Assembly (NCBI RefSeq): GCF_019469205.1
Contig: NZ_CP048265.1
Span: forward strand, 868,001-932,000
Direction: 5' to 3'
Length of the DNA stretch: 64,000 nucleotides
Source of the DNA: Gilliamella sp. ESL0405
Lineage (GTDB): Bacteria > Pseudomonadota > Gammaproteobacteria > Enterobacterales > Orbaceae
Numbering within the stretch: position 1 is the first letter of the stretch; each line of letters opens with the position of its first letter. The position numbers and the translations under genes were made by a program. Positions 18,959-28,600 of this stretch are shown one piece after another. The notes under the pieces were generated by a model. It made no database searches. It was not told the DNA's origin and saw only the letters and a program-made list of their open reading frames with translations.

Positions 18959-19492
18959 TTCCCATATTCCTTAATTATAATTTTTGTTTAGTTCTTATAG
19001 ATATATAAATAGTCATTAATACAACTTTTTGAGTGTATAAAATTTTGATTATAAAAACGACCATTATTTTCGAGGTCTCCTGGAAACACTTAGATGAAAT
19101 GAGATGAGTTTTTGCATTAATTTTACATCATGTCTCTTTCTAGTATTTTAGGTGTGTGTGTAAGCCTTTCTAAATATTGATTATAAAAATGATAGTTGAA
19201 TTAATTTTGTCTATTAATTTTCAATATATGAACATTCGAAACTGGTTTTTTTGAGGGAAGTTTCTATAATAACTTTTCGGATGAGTAAAGTTATAAAAAA
19301 TTACTTTGCACTTTCTACAAGCAATATTGCACCAAAATTTAAATAATGATATTTATTGCCGCTTTTCAGGGCTACAATTAAACTGTTTTGTAGGCTTTCA
19401 TTGAGTGTTTGGAATGTTTTTTAGCTAATAAATGCTGTTAATTCCTTCAATGTGGTTAATAATTTATATCAATACTCATTGTTAACCATTTT
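18959..19492. other. Non-coding divergent intergenic region
   Basis: About 530 bp between the minus-strand WGR array and the plus-strand permease operon. AT-rich with no ORF, tRNA or terminator that I can support. It must hold the promoters for both directions. Confidence 0.6.
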
Positions 19493-19515
19493 CATAGTTA
19501 TTGGCGATAACTATG
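19493..19515. promoter_or_regulatory. 23-bp perfect inverted repeat, candidate operator
   Basis: CATAGTTAT and ATAACTATG are perfect 9-bp arms around TGGCG. It lies 58 bp before the permease start codon and immediately upstream of a possible extended -10 (TGGTATGGT, 19514-19522). The placement suits a dimeric regulator controlling the 5-oxoprolinase-type operon. No regulator gene lies next to it. Confidence 0.55.
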
Positions 19516-19572
19516 GTATGGTAATTGCAATTATTTGTTAACAAGCAAAGCAACTATAGAAGGAACAGGCAT

Positions 19573-20811
19573 ATGGAAAATCAAAATAGCCATAGTGCAG
19601 CCGCTTTTGTAAAAAATCGTCGGGCTTCTTTAATCAGTGCTATTTTTTTAATGGCAACCTCGGCTATAGGCCCTGGTTTTATCACGCAAACCGCCACTTT
19701 TACCGTAACATTAGGTAGTGCTTTTGGATTCGGAATTTTGGCATCAATTATTATTGATTTTGTTGTGCAACAAAATATTTGGCGAGTGGTATCGTTAACT
19801 AAAATGTACTCTTCAGATATTGCTAACGCGACAATTCCCGGTAGTGGTTACCTATTGGCTGTGTTGGTGATATTTGGTGGCTTGGTTTTTAATATTGGTA
19901 ACATCGCTGGAGCAGGTCTTGGCTTAAATGCACTGGTTGGTCTTGATCCTAAATGGGGTGGGGCAATAAGTGCTTTATTGGCTGTTTATATCTTTTCATC
20001 AAGTAAGGCCAGTCATTTTATTGATCGATTAATGATAGGTTTAGGATTATTAATGATTGGCTTAACATTATTTGTGCTCTTTGCAGCGCATCCGCCAATC
20101 GGGCAAGCTTTAACGCAAACAGTCTTTCCTAGTAATATTGATTTTGCATCGATTACAACCATTGTAGGTGGTACTGTCGGGGGTTATATTTCTTATGCCG
20201 GCGCACATCGTTTGTTGGATAAAAATATGGGTGGTGTGCATAATATTAAGCCAGTATCGACGGCGGCAACCCGAGGTATAATTGTTGTTGGCATTATGCG
20301 TTACATTTTGTTTTTAGCAATTTTAGGCGTTGTGGCAAGTGGGGTGACAATCGATATTTCAAGTTACGCTGCCAATCCTGCATCGCAGGCTTTTCAAGCT
20401 GCTTTAGGTGAGCTTGGTTTGCGTATTTTTGGTTTAATACTATGGGCTGCGGCATTAACCAGTATTATTGGAGCAGCTTATACTTCAATGACATTTATCA
20501 CACCGTTTAAACGTAACATTACGAAAAAACAACGTCAAATGGCTACCATTGTATTTATTATCAGCTCTTTGGCTGTTTATTTAATAATGGGCACTGCACC
20601 TGTTGCACTATTGGTTTTTGCCGGTGGTTTTAATGGTTTAGTCTTACCACTAGGCTTAACAATATTTATTTATATTGGTTGGAAGCGATCCGATCTTATG
20701 TCTGGCTATCATTATCCTAGATGGTTATTATGGTCTGGTTTAATTGTTTGTATTATGACTTGGTATATGGGCGCAATGTCAGTTGTAACTATCTTTAATT
20801 ATTTAAAATAA
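19573..20811 (+). CDS. NRAMP-family permease of the 5-oxoprolinase cluster
   Basis: 412-residue inner-membrane protein with about 11 hydrophobic helices. The segment ATSAIGPGFITQTATFT sits where NRAMP metal transporters have their metal-binding DPGN motif, but it lacks that Asp and Asn. With the adjacent oxoprolinase genes, this suggests import of 5-oxoproline or a related organic acid rather than Mn/Fe; this is inference. The start at ATG 19573 is preferred over a TTG at 19525 because AGAAGGA lies about 9 nt upstream. It is the first gene of a four-gene operon and ends 9 bp before the next gene. Confidence 0.8.
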   Translation: MENQNSHSAAAFVKNRRASLISAIFLMATSAIGPGFITQTATFTVTLGSAFGFGILASIIIDFVVQQNIWRVVSLTKMYSSDIANATIPGSGYLLAVLVIFGGLVFNIGNIAGAGLGLNALVGLDPKWGGAISALLAVYIFSSSKASHFIDRLMIGLGLLMIGLTLFVLFAAHPPIGQALTQTVFPSNIDFASITTIVGGTVGGYISYAGAHRLLDKNMGGVHNIKPVSTAATRGIIVVGIMRYILFLAILGVVASGVTIDISSYAANPASQAFQAALGELGLRIFGLILWAAALTSIIGAAYTSMTFITPFKRNITKKQRQMATIVFIISSLAVYLIMGTAPVALLVFAGGFNGLVLPLGLTIFIYIGWKRSDLMSGYHYPRWLLWSGLIVCIMTWYMGAMSVVTIFNYLK

Positions 20812-20820
20812 AGGATCAGC

Positions 20821-21588
20821 ATGCCAGTTAATAAATTGATAGATTTAAATAGTGATCTTGGTGAGAGTTTTGGTCAATGGAAAATGGGTAATGATGAAGC
20901 GATACTCAAAATTGTCAGTAGTGCCAATGTAGCATGTGGTTTTCATGCAGGATCCCCGGAAGGAATTTTAAAGACGCTTAAAGCTGCTAAAGCCAATAAT
21001 GTTAAGATCGGTGCACATGTCGCTTATCCTGATTTAGTCGGGTTTGGTCGGCGTAATATGGATATCGCATCAGACGAATTAACCGCTGATGTGATTTATC
21101 AAATTGGTGCGCTCAAAGGATTAGCAACTTCAATTGGTACCAGCGTTGACTATGTAAAACCCCATGGGGCATTGTATAATACTATGGCGCATGATAAGCG
21201 TCAGGCAATGGCTGTCATTGATGCTATTTGTTCACTTGATGCTAATCTTGTTCTGGTGGCTCTGGCTGGATCTCCACTTATTAATTGGGCAAAGGAAAAA
21301 GGTTTAAATGTTGTAGCCGAAGCGTTTGCTGATCGTGCATATCATGCTAATGGAACTTTAGTTTCTCGCCATGAAGAAAATGCAGTATTGCATGACCCTC
21401 AATTAGTAGCCGAACGTATGTTACAATTGGTGAACGAAGGTGGTCTGATGTCAATTGAGGGAAAATTTGTTTCGATTGATGCCAGTTCAATTTGTGTTCA
21501 TGGCGATAGTCCTGCTGCGTTAGCGATAGCGCAAAGTGTTCGTGATAAATTTCAACAAAATGGTATAACTGTTTCTTCGTTTGTTTAG
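20821..21588 (+). CDS. pxpA: 5-oxoprolinase subunit A (LamB/YcsF family)
   Basis: 255 residues, the usual family length. With subunits B and C, PxpA carries out ATP-dependent opening of 5-oxoproline to glutamate in the cytosol. Family motifs visible: [13 protein letters not shown] at the N-terminus, [34 protein letters not shown] and the C-terminal [17 protein letters not shown] lies just before the ATG. The gene follows the permease by 9 bp and precedes the B-C fusion by 99 bp. Confidence 0.93.
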   Translation: MPVNKLIDLNSDLGESFGQWKMGNDEAILKIVSSANVACGFHAGSPEGILKTLKAAKANNVKIGAHVAYPDLVGFGRRNMDIASDELTADVIYQIGALKGLATSIGTSVDYVKPHGALYNTMAHDKRQAMAVIDAICSLDANLVLVALAGSPLINWAKEKGLNVVAEAFADRAYHANGTLVSRHEENAVLHDPQLVAERMLQLVNEGGLMSIEGKFVSIDASSICVHGDSPAALAIAQSVRDKFQQNGITVSSFV

Positions 21589-21599
21589 ATTATTTATGG

Positions 21600-21621
21600 T
21601 TAGATTCCTTAAGGTATCTAA
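21600..21621. repeat. 22-bp near-palindrome between pxpA and pxpBC
   Basis: TTAGAT-T-CCTTAAGG-T-ATCTAA: every base pairs except the T/T positions flanking the central CCTTAAGG. It lies in the only sizeable gap of the operon, without a following T-run. It could be an RNA hairpin or a protein site. Confidence 0.4.
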
Positions 21622-21687
21622 ACTGCGACCTTATATATTTTGGCTTTTAATTATTGATGGATTTTCAGTTTTAGGCACTAGGAGTGT

Positions 21688-23289
21688 ATGATGCGTTTTT
21701 TACCGGTTAATTTAGATGCACTAATGGTAGAACTAAATAGCCTTGAACAAACAATGGCGTTAACTGATCTGTTGCATAATATGTTCAAACAATGGCATAT
21801 CGAAGAAATTGTGCCAGCAGCGAGAACGATATTGATTCGTTTCAATCCTGTTCTTACTAATGCCTCTACAATTGCCAAACATGTTGCAAAACTTGATATT
21901 TCAGCGGGAGTCATGCCTTCAGGTGAGTTAATTACTATACCTGTACAGTATCAAGGCGAGGATTTAGCGGACGTTGCTAATTATTTAGGTATCACGATTA
22001 GTGACGTTATTGAGCGACACACTGAGCACGAATATCAAGTCGCTTTTTGTGGCTTTGCGCCTGGTTTTGCTTATATGGTATCAAAAGGTGCTAATCTTAA
22101 TGTGCCACGTCGCCAATCGCCACGTATCCGCATTCCGGCTGGTTCGGTAGCCTTAGCGGGAGAATTTAGCAGTATTTATCCAAAGACTAGTCCTGGTGGG
22201 TGGCAATTAATTGGAATTACTCATGTTGCGGTATGGGATCTACATCGAAAAGAACCTGCATTACTAAAGCCCGGTAGTCGAGTTAATTTTATTGATGCCA
22301 GTAAATCTGGGAAAATATACTCATTACCGATATCTAAAAAAGTCGAAGAAACCGATCATCTACAACACGATATTAAAATTCTACAGACTGGCTTACAAAC
22401 ATTATGGCAAGATGATGGTCGAATTGGTCAAGCAGCATTAGGCATTTCCGAGTCCGGAGCTATGGATAAAAGTGCGCTACATAGCGTGAATCGAGTAGTC
22501 GGTAATCCAATCAACACTCCGGCTTTAGAAATCACTCAAGGTGGATTTAAGGCACAGATAAACAGCGCCATGCTAGTTGCTGTAACAGGTGCTACATGTG
22601 ACATTACGATTACTACTGCTAAGCAAGAAAAATATCACTCAAGAATGTATGAGCCGATTCAATTAGAAAAAGGGGATATTATTGAGCTAGGAAATTGTCA
22701 ATGTGGCGTCCGTAGTTATTTTGCTGTACGTGGTGGATTTGAAATAGCCCCTCTTCTAACCAGTTGTTCATATGACACGTTGGCACAAGTGGGACCTTCA
22801 CCACTGAAAAATAATCAATATTTAGCACTTAGACACAAAAAACGATTAAATGCTGTATCATTAACTCAATTACCTTTAGTTAATTATCCTACTTCAGATG
22901 ATGTGGTTGAATTAGATATTGTATTAGGCCCTCGTACTGACTGGTTTACTCAACAGGCGATAACAAAGCTTTGTTCACAGCTATGGCATGTTACGCCGGC
23001 ATCTAATCGTATTGGGCTACGATTATTAGGTGAAGAGCCATTGAGTCGTAAAATCCAGCAAGAATTACCAAGCGAAGGGACTTGTATTGGCGCAATTCAG
23101 ATTCCAGCTAATGGCCAGCCAGTTCTATTTTTGAATGATCATCCATTGACAGGAGGTTATCCCGTCATTGGTGCAGTTTGTAATTATCATTTAGACTTAG
23201 CAGGTCAAATTCCTGTTAATGCTAAAATAAAATTTAATCCTATTGGAATGTTTAAAGAATTTATTGGGAGTTGTTCTGATCATGTCTGA
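21688..23289 (+). CDS. Fused 5-oxoprolinase subunits B and C (KipI-KipA, AHS1-AHS2)
   Basis: 533 residues combining two proteins that are usually separate. Residues 1 to about 220 are the PxpB/KipI (AHS1) part, with YQVAFCGFAPGFAYM, PRRQSPRIRIPAGSVALAG and TSPGGWQLIG. Residues about 230-525 are the PxpC/KipA (AHS2) part, with GRIGQAALGISESGAMDK, EITQGGF, VRGGFE and ASNRIGLRLLGEE. An AHS1-AHS2 fusion is also the carboxyltransferase half of urea carboxylase, so this could act with the adjacent biotin enzyme instead of, or as well as, PxpA. AGGAG precedes the ATG. It overlaps the next gene by 8 bp, indicating translational coupling. Confidence 0.9.
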   Translation: MMRFLPVNLDALMVELNSLEQTMALTDLLHNMFKQWHIEEIVPAARTILIRFNPVLTNASTIAKHVAKLDISAGVMPSGELITIPVQYQGEDLADVANYLGITISDVIERHTEHEYQVAFCGFAPGFAYMVSKGANLNVPRRQSPRIRIPAGSVALAGEFSSIYPKTSPGGWQLIGITHVAVWDLHRKEPALLKPGSRVNFIDASKSGKIYSLPISKKVEETDHLQHDIKILQTGLQTLWQDDGRIGQAALGISESGAMDKSALHSVNRVVGNPINTPALEITQGGFKAQINSAMLVAVTGATCDITITTAKQEKYHSRMYEPIQLEKGDIIELGNCQCGVRSYFAVRGGFEIAPLLTSCSYDTLAQVGPSPLKNNQYLALRHKKRLNAVSLTQLPLVNYPTSDDVVELDIVLGPRTDWFTQQAITKLCSQLWHVTPASNRIGLRLLGEEPLSRKIQQELPSEGTCIGAIQIPANGQPVLFLNDHPLTGGYPVIGAVCNYHLDLAGQIPVNAKIKFNPIGMFKEFIGSCSDHV

Positions 23290-25027
23290 TTACAAAAAAA
23301 TCACACATAAAGTGTTAATTGCTAATCGTGGTGAAATCGCGACTCGTATTATTCGTGCGTGTCGAGATTTGGGCTTTAAGTCGATTGCTATTTATGCTGA
23401 TAATGATATAGATTCATTACATGTCCAAATGGCAGATGAAGCTTATGGTTTATCCGGGACTTTACCCAGTGAAAGTTATTTAAACATTGAAAAAATAATT
23501 ACTATCGCTAAAAAATCCGGTGCAACTATGGTGCATCCCGGATATGGTTTTTTATCCGAACGAGCCGAATTTGCCAAAGCGGTACAAGCAGCTGGATTAA
23601 TATGGATTGGGCCAAATCCTGAAACAATTGAAATGCTCGGTGATAAAGTTCAGGCAAGGCAGATAGCCCTATCTGTTGGTGCTCCGTTAGTTTCTGGCAC
23701 CAAGCAACCAGTTAAAGATGTAAAAGAAGTATTGGCGTTTGCTCAAGAGTATGGATTACCTATTGCGATCAAAGCTGCTTTTGGCGGTGGTGGTCGCGGG
23801 TTAAAAGTTGCATGGCAAATTGAAGAAGTTGAAGAGCTTTATCACTCAGCGGTACGTGAAGCGACAGCTGCATTTGGCCGAGGAGAGTGCTTTTTAGAAC
23901 AATTTCTATATCACCCTCGACATATCGAAGCTCAGATACTTGCTGATACATTGGGTAATGTTGTTGTCGTTGGTACACGAGATTGTTCATTGCAAAGACG
24001 TAATCAAAAACTTATTGAAGAGTCTCCTGCACCTTTTATTTCTGAACAACTTGAGCAACAAATTATTAAAGCTTCGAAAGACATTTGTGTCAAAGCTAAT
24101 TATTTCGGAGCGGGTACTGTCGAATTTTTATTAAGCCAGTCAGGTAAATTATCATTTTTAGAAGTAAATACGCGCTTACAAGTTGAACACCCTGTAACTG
24201 AAGAAACGACAGGTGTTGATCTCGTTGTTGAGCAACTACGCATCGCACAAGGTTTACCGCTGAGTATAGATCAAACACCGAAGCCCCGGTCACACGCAAT
24301 TGAATTCCGAATAAATGCTGAAGATGCGGGTAACGGTTTTTTACCTACTTCAGGTATGATAAGCCTATTTGAACCGCCATCTGGTCCTGGAGTACGTTTA
24401 GATAGTGGTGTTAAAACAGGTTCAACGATTCCTGCTACTTTCGACTCTTTAATGGCTAAACTTATTATTACTGGGAATGATCGTAAGCAAGCAATTGCAC
24501 GAGCACGTCGAGCTTTGACTGAGTTTAACATAGAAGGAGTGGCTTCAGTGTTACCTTTTCATCAAGCGGTCATTGAACATCCAGATTTTTGCCAACAATT
24601 TAATGTACACACTCGTTGGATTGAAACTGAGTTTAATAATGAAATTCAACCGGCTAAAAGACAAATCCCGCAAAATGAAGAAAGTATAACGCATACCTTT
24701 ATAGAAATTGATGGCAAACGCTGTAAACTGGGGGTACCATCAAAATTGCTAACAGGCTTATCATTTCAAACTAATTCAACTATTGCCAGTTCTGAGCATT
24801 TAGATGTAAAGTATAACGGTATTATTGTGGTATCACCTGTTTCAGGAAACTTATTTAAATGGGTCGTTGAGGATGGGCAAATTGTTAATGAAGGCGAAGT
24901 TATTGCTATAATGGAAGCAATGAAAATGGAAGTAACCGTTATTGCTCATCGTTCAGGAACTTTAAAACAAGCAATCAAAGAAGGTGAGTATATTAACGCT
25001 GACTGCAAGATTGCTCAGATTGATTAA
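23282..25027 (+). CDS. Biotin carboxylase fused to biotin carboxyl carrier domain
   Basis: 581 residues. The biotin carboxylase domain (about 8-450) has KVLIANRGEIATRI, MVHPGYGFLSE, FGGGGRGLK and EVNTRLQVEHPVTE. A C-terminal biotinyl domain (about 510-581) has EAMKMEV with Lys548 as the biotin site. It carboxylates biotin using ATP and bicarbonate. No acetyl-CoA carboxyltransferase genes are nearby. The adjacent KipI-KipA fusion is homologous to the carboxyltransferase of urea carboxylase and is the obvious partner. The start at 23282 (inside the end of the previous gene) is preferred to 23243 because homology to the family begins there. Cytosolic, last gene of the operon. Confidence 0.9.
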   Translation: MSDYKKITHKVLIANRGEIATRIIRACRDLGFKSIAIYADNDIDSLHVQMADEAYGLSGTLPSESYLNIEKIITIAKKSGATMVHPGYGFLSERAEFAKAVQAAGLIWIGPNPETIEMLGDKVQARQIALSVGAPLVSGTKQPVKDVKEVLAFAQEYGLPIAIKAAFGGGGRGLKVAWQIEEVEELYHSAVREATAAFGRGECFLEQFLYHPRHIEAQILADTLGNVVVVGTRDCSLQRRNQKLIEESPAPFISEQLEQQIIKASKDICVKANYFGAGTVEFLLSQSGKLSFLEVNTRLQVEHPVTEETTGVDLVVEQLRIAQGLPLSIDQTPKPRSHAIEFRINAEDAGNGFLPTSGMISLFEPPSGPGVRLDSGVKTGSTIPATFDSLMAKLIITGNDRKQAIARARRALTEFNIEGVASVLPFHQAVIEHPDFCQQFNVHTRWIETEFNNEIQPAKRQIPQNEESITHTFIEIDGKRCKLGVPSKLLTGLSFQTNSTIASSEHLDVKYNGIIVVSPVSGNLFKWVVEDGQIVNEGEVIAIMEAMKMEVTVIAHRSGTLKQAIKEGEYINADCKIAQID

Positions 25028-25091
25028 TTTTTATTAATAGTTTGTTTAGCGACGACAATAATAATTATAATAATTTCTTGTTTTAATTATC

Positions 25092-25121
25092 GGCATGAAA
25101 GTTCATTTCATGCCAATTTTT
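25092..25121 (+). terminator. Rho-independent terminator after the oxoprolinase operon
   Basis: GGCATGAAA, loop GTTCA, TTTCATGCC: a perfect 9-bp stem followed by AATTTTT. Confidence 0.8.
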
Positions 25122-25643
25122 CTCCCTTTTATTCTTAATAAAAAGTCACTAATTGTCTGTTTTAGCCTTGGTATAGTGAAACATACAGGTTAGCTTATTT
25201 CAGCTCAACGATAAGTTAAATCAATCTTTATTTAATATTCTAGTTTAATTAAATATAGGATCTTTCACGTTTATTAAAACGAAATTTACACAATCATATG
25301 TAAATTTTTATAATTCTATTGCGGTTTTTATCGGTATATGGTACAAATATTAACCGATAGTTCATCTTTTAAAATGTTTAGTTCCCCCGTTATTTGCTGG
25401 ACTGTCATTAGCTTTTCTTTTTTCCATCTTTAATGTTTATAAATGATTTTGAGCTTTGTTTATCAATAAAGTAATGATTGTTTTATCTATATACGTGTTA
25501 TCCAAGTGACTTAAAAAATAAATCCAGTATTTATTTTGAAATTAAAGGGATCACATTATTCAAAAAATTCAATTAATTCAGTTTTTCATGTTTTTAAATT
25601 AAAAATTGGATCATAACCAATATAAGATTCAGTGAGAGGGAAT
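25122..25643. other. Non-coding region upstream of the autotransporter
   Basis: About 520 bp, AT-rich. No ORF or RNA gene is supportable. It presumably carries the autotransporter promoter, but no clear -35/-10 pair stands out. GAGAGGG at 25634-25640 is the ribosome-binding site of the next gene. Confidence 0.5.
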
Positions 25644-28600
25644 ATGAATAAAATAAATAAGTTAATTTGGAGCGCACGTTGTCAATGTGCTGTTGACAAT
25701 TCAGGGAAGGCAAAATCTAAAAGCAAAGCTTTTTTACTTAATTTCATTACTACAACAAGCATTACATTAGCGATGACCAACCCAAGTTTTGCTCAATGTA
25801 TAACTAATGATCCAAATAATCAGGCATGTACAGGTGATGTAAATAATACCAACGGCAATGGATATGAAAATACAGTCCCTTCTAATGTCACAAATTTTAC
25901 TTTTATTCAATCTAATGGCTCTATTACAGGTAGTCAAAATGGAGTCGAGATTATTCACCAAGGCAATGGTATTTTGACTATCAATACGCTGGGGAAAATA
26001 TTTGGTAACGGAGGGGATGGGATTAATGCCCAAAATAGTAGTAATTCACAAGATATCAAAATAACTCAATTAGTTAATGGTGAATCGAGAGGAAGTAAAT
26101 CCGGTATAGCGGCAACTAATAACGGTAGAGGTTCAACAATCATTAATACTTCAGGTACAGTTGTGGGTAATCAAGATAATGGTATATCTGTACTCAATGG
26201 CAATCAAGCATCTGATGTGACGGTTAATCAGTCAAATGGGAATATTGAAGGTCATAATCGTGGGATAAGTGTTGAAAATCACAGCCAAGGTATATCCGAA
26301 ATTATTGTTTCGGGTAAAGTAAATGGTTTAAGTAATGAAGGTATATTTGTAAAAAATAACACAGGCAGTAAAAATATTACAATCAATCAATATGACGATA
26401 GTAATGTAAGTGGTCAAAGTTATGGTTTAGCAACGTATAATAATGGTAATCAACAAACCGATATCACTATTGCCGGTAATGTTGAAGGACGTAATATGGA
26501 TGCTATTTATTCAGAGTCGACTAGTACAGCCTCAGATGTTTTTCTAACACAAATGGTTGATTCTGTAATTAAAGGTCATAATAACGGTATAAATATTATG
26601 AATAATGGCCTGGGAGCTAGCGATATAACAATTTCTGGTTCGGTAACAGGCGAGCAAATAGATGGTATTGTAGCGAAAAATCAGGCTAATACTACAACGG
26701 CTATGTCTTTAAAACAATTGAGTGGTAGTATTTTCGGTCATGTAAACGGACTTAATTTATTGAATAATGGTAATGGCGATATTGGCATTTTAACGAAAAA
26801 TAGTATCCAAGGCGAGCAGCAAGACGGTATTATTGCTCAAAATGCGGCAAATTCCGGTAATATAAGATTAAATCAAACATCAGGCTCGATCAAAGGTCAT
26901 AATAATGGCATAAATATCCTTAATAATGGAACAAAATCAACTTTTATCTCAACTTCAGGAACTGTTGAGGGAGAGCAAAACGACGGAATTAAAGTTATCA
27001 ACAGTAGTCAAACCTTGAATGGTGTATCTATTATTCAGTCGAATGGTAAAATTCATGGTAACCTAAATGGTATAAATCTAGTCAATAATGGTCAAGGTAG
27101 TATCACTTCACTTGAGATTTCTAAGGATGTTATTGGCGCTTCAAACGATGGTATCGTGGCAGTAAACGCTGACAAAACAGGAGATTTAAATTTTATTCAA
27201 CCTTCCGGTAATATTACTGGTAGATTAAGAGGTGTTAACCTTCATAATAGTGGGACAGGTAATACTAATATTAACTTATTTGGTAATATCACTGGTCAAG
27301 TAAATGAAGGTTTAATAGTCCAAAATGGCATAGAAGCTAATAAATTAATCTTTATACAAGCGTCTGGTATTGTCACCGGTATGTTAAATGGTGTTTCACT
27401 TATAAATGGAGGTACTGGCTCAACCCAGATATCAACATCGGGTGTCATTGAAAGTATTCAGCAACATGGTATGTCTGTTGTAAATGCAGCCAACAGTCTT
27501 AATCTATCTTATGAGCAACAGTCTGGTACGATTTCTGGTTATTATAATGGACTAAATTTTACTAACAAGGGTATTTCTACTACTTCTCTGTCTCTGGCCG
27601 GTAATATTATAGGTAAAAATGCTGATGCGATTGTTGTTGAGAATGATATAACTACGGGTCAATTACATCTGGAGACCTTAAGTAATAGTTATATAAAAGG
27701 TCATAGCAAAGGTATTAATCTGATTAATAAAGGATCGGCTCAAACCGTAGTTGCCATTGCGAATAGAGTTGAAGGCGAGCTAGATGATGCAATTTATGTT
27801 TCAAATCAGAATAATACAACTGACTTGCTAGTTTCTCAAACAGGAACTGAGTTAATCAAAGGAAAAAAAAATGGTATAGAACTTGAAAACTCAGGATTAG
27901 GTCAAACTAAATTTATTGCACATAGCGGAGTCGTCATCGGTCAAGATGAGTCAGGTATCGTTATAACTCACAGTAACTTGAGTCATGATATCGAGGTTGA
28001 TCAAAAAGCAGGTGTAATTTATGGTAAAAACAATGGCATTAAAATTAATAACAATGGGTTAGGTTCAACAAATATTAATATTAATGGTAATGTATATGCA
28101 AATGGGACAGATGCTGCCAATAATCTCGATGCGGGTATCTATACAACAGGTAAATCGGATACAACAACCAATATTAACCTTAACAATGGCGCTAATGTTT
28201 ATTCAGTTCTTGGGACAGCGATAAAAAATGAAGTTACCAATTCTATAATTAATCTTAATAATGGTTCTAGAGTTAGCGGTAAAATTTTGCTAGGAACCGG
28301 TAATGATACGCTTAATATCAATGAAGGCTCCGATATCTCAGAATTAACCAAGATTGATGGTGGGCATCAATATATTCGAGCTGGTTCATCAAATGAAATA
28401 GATATACTTAACTTTAGCACTCATCTGACAGGATCTTCTGATTCAGTAGGTAGCCGTGGCGATATAGCGATTCTTGATTGGGAAAATATTAATGTTGGTA
28501 CAAACGGCAGATTATCATTAACTGGTAATTTAAATACTGATAAACTTACACTAAGTTCGAACTCTATTTTAGATTTTGTCCCAACGTTACATCAAGCTAC

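Noticed and set aside
19573-20811. Mn/Fe transporter MntH
   Set aside because: The metal-binding DPGN motif is not present in the expected helix, and the neighbours are oxoprolinase genes.
23282-25027. Housekeeping acetyl-CoA carboxylase subunit AccC
   Set aside because: It has an added carrier domain and sits in the oxoprolinase operon; gammaproteobacterial AccC and AccB are separate proteins.
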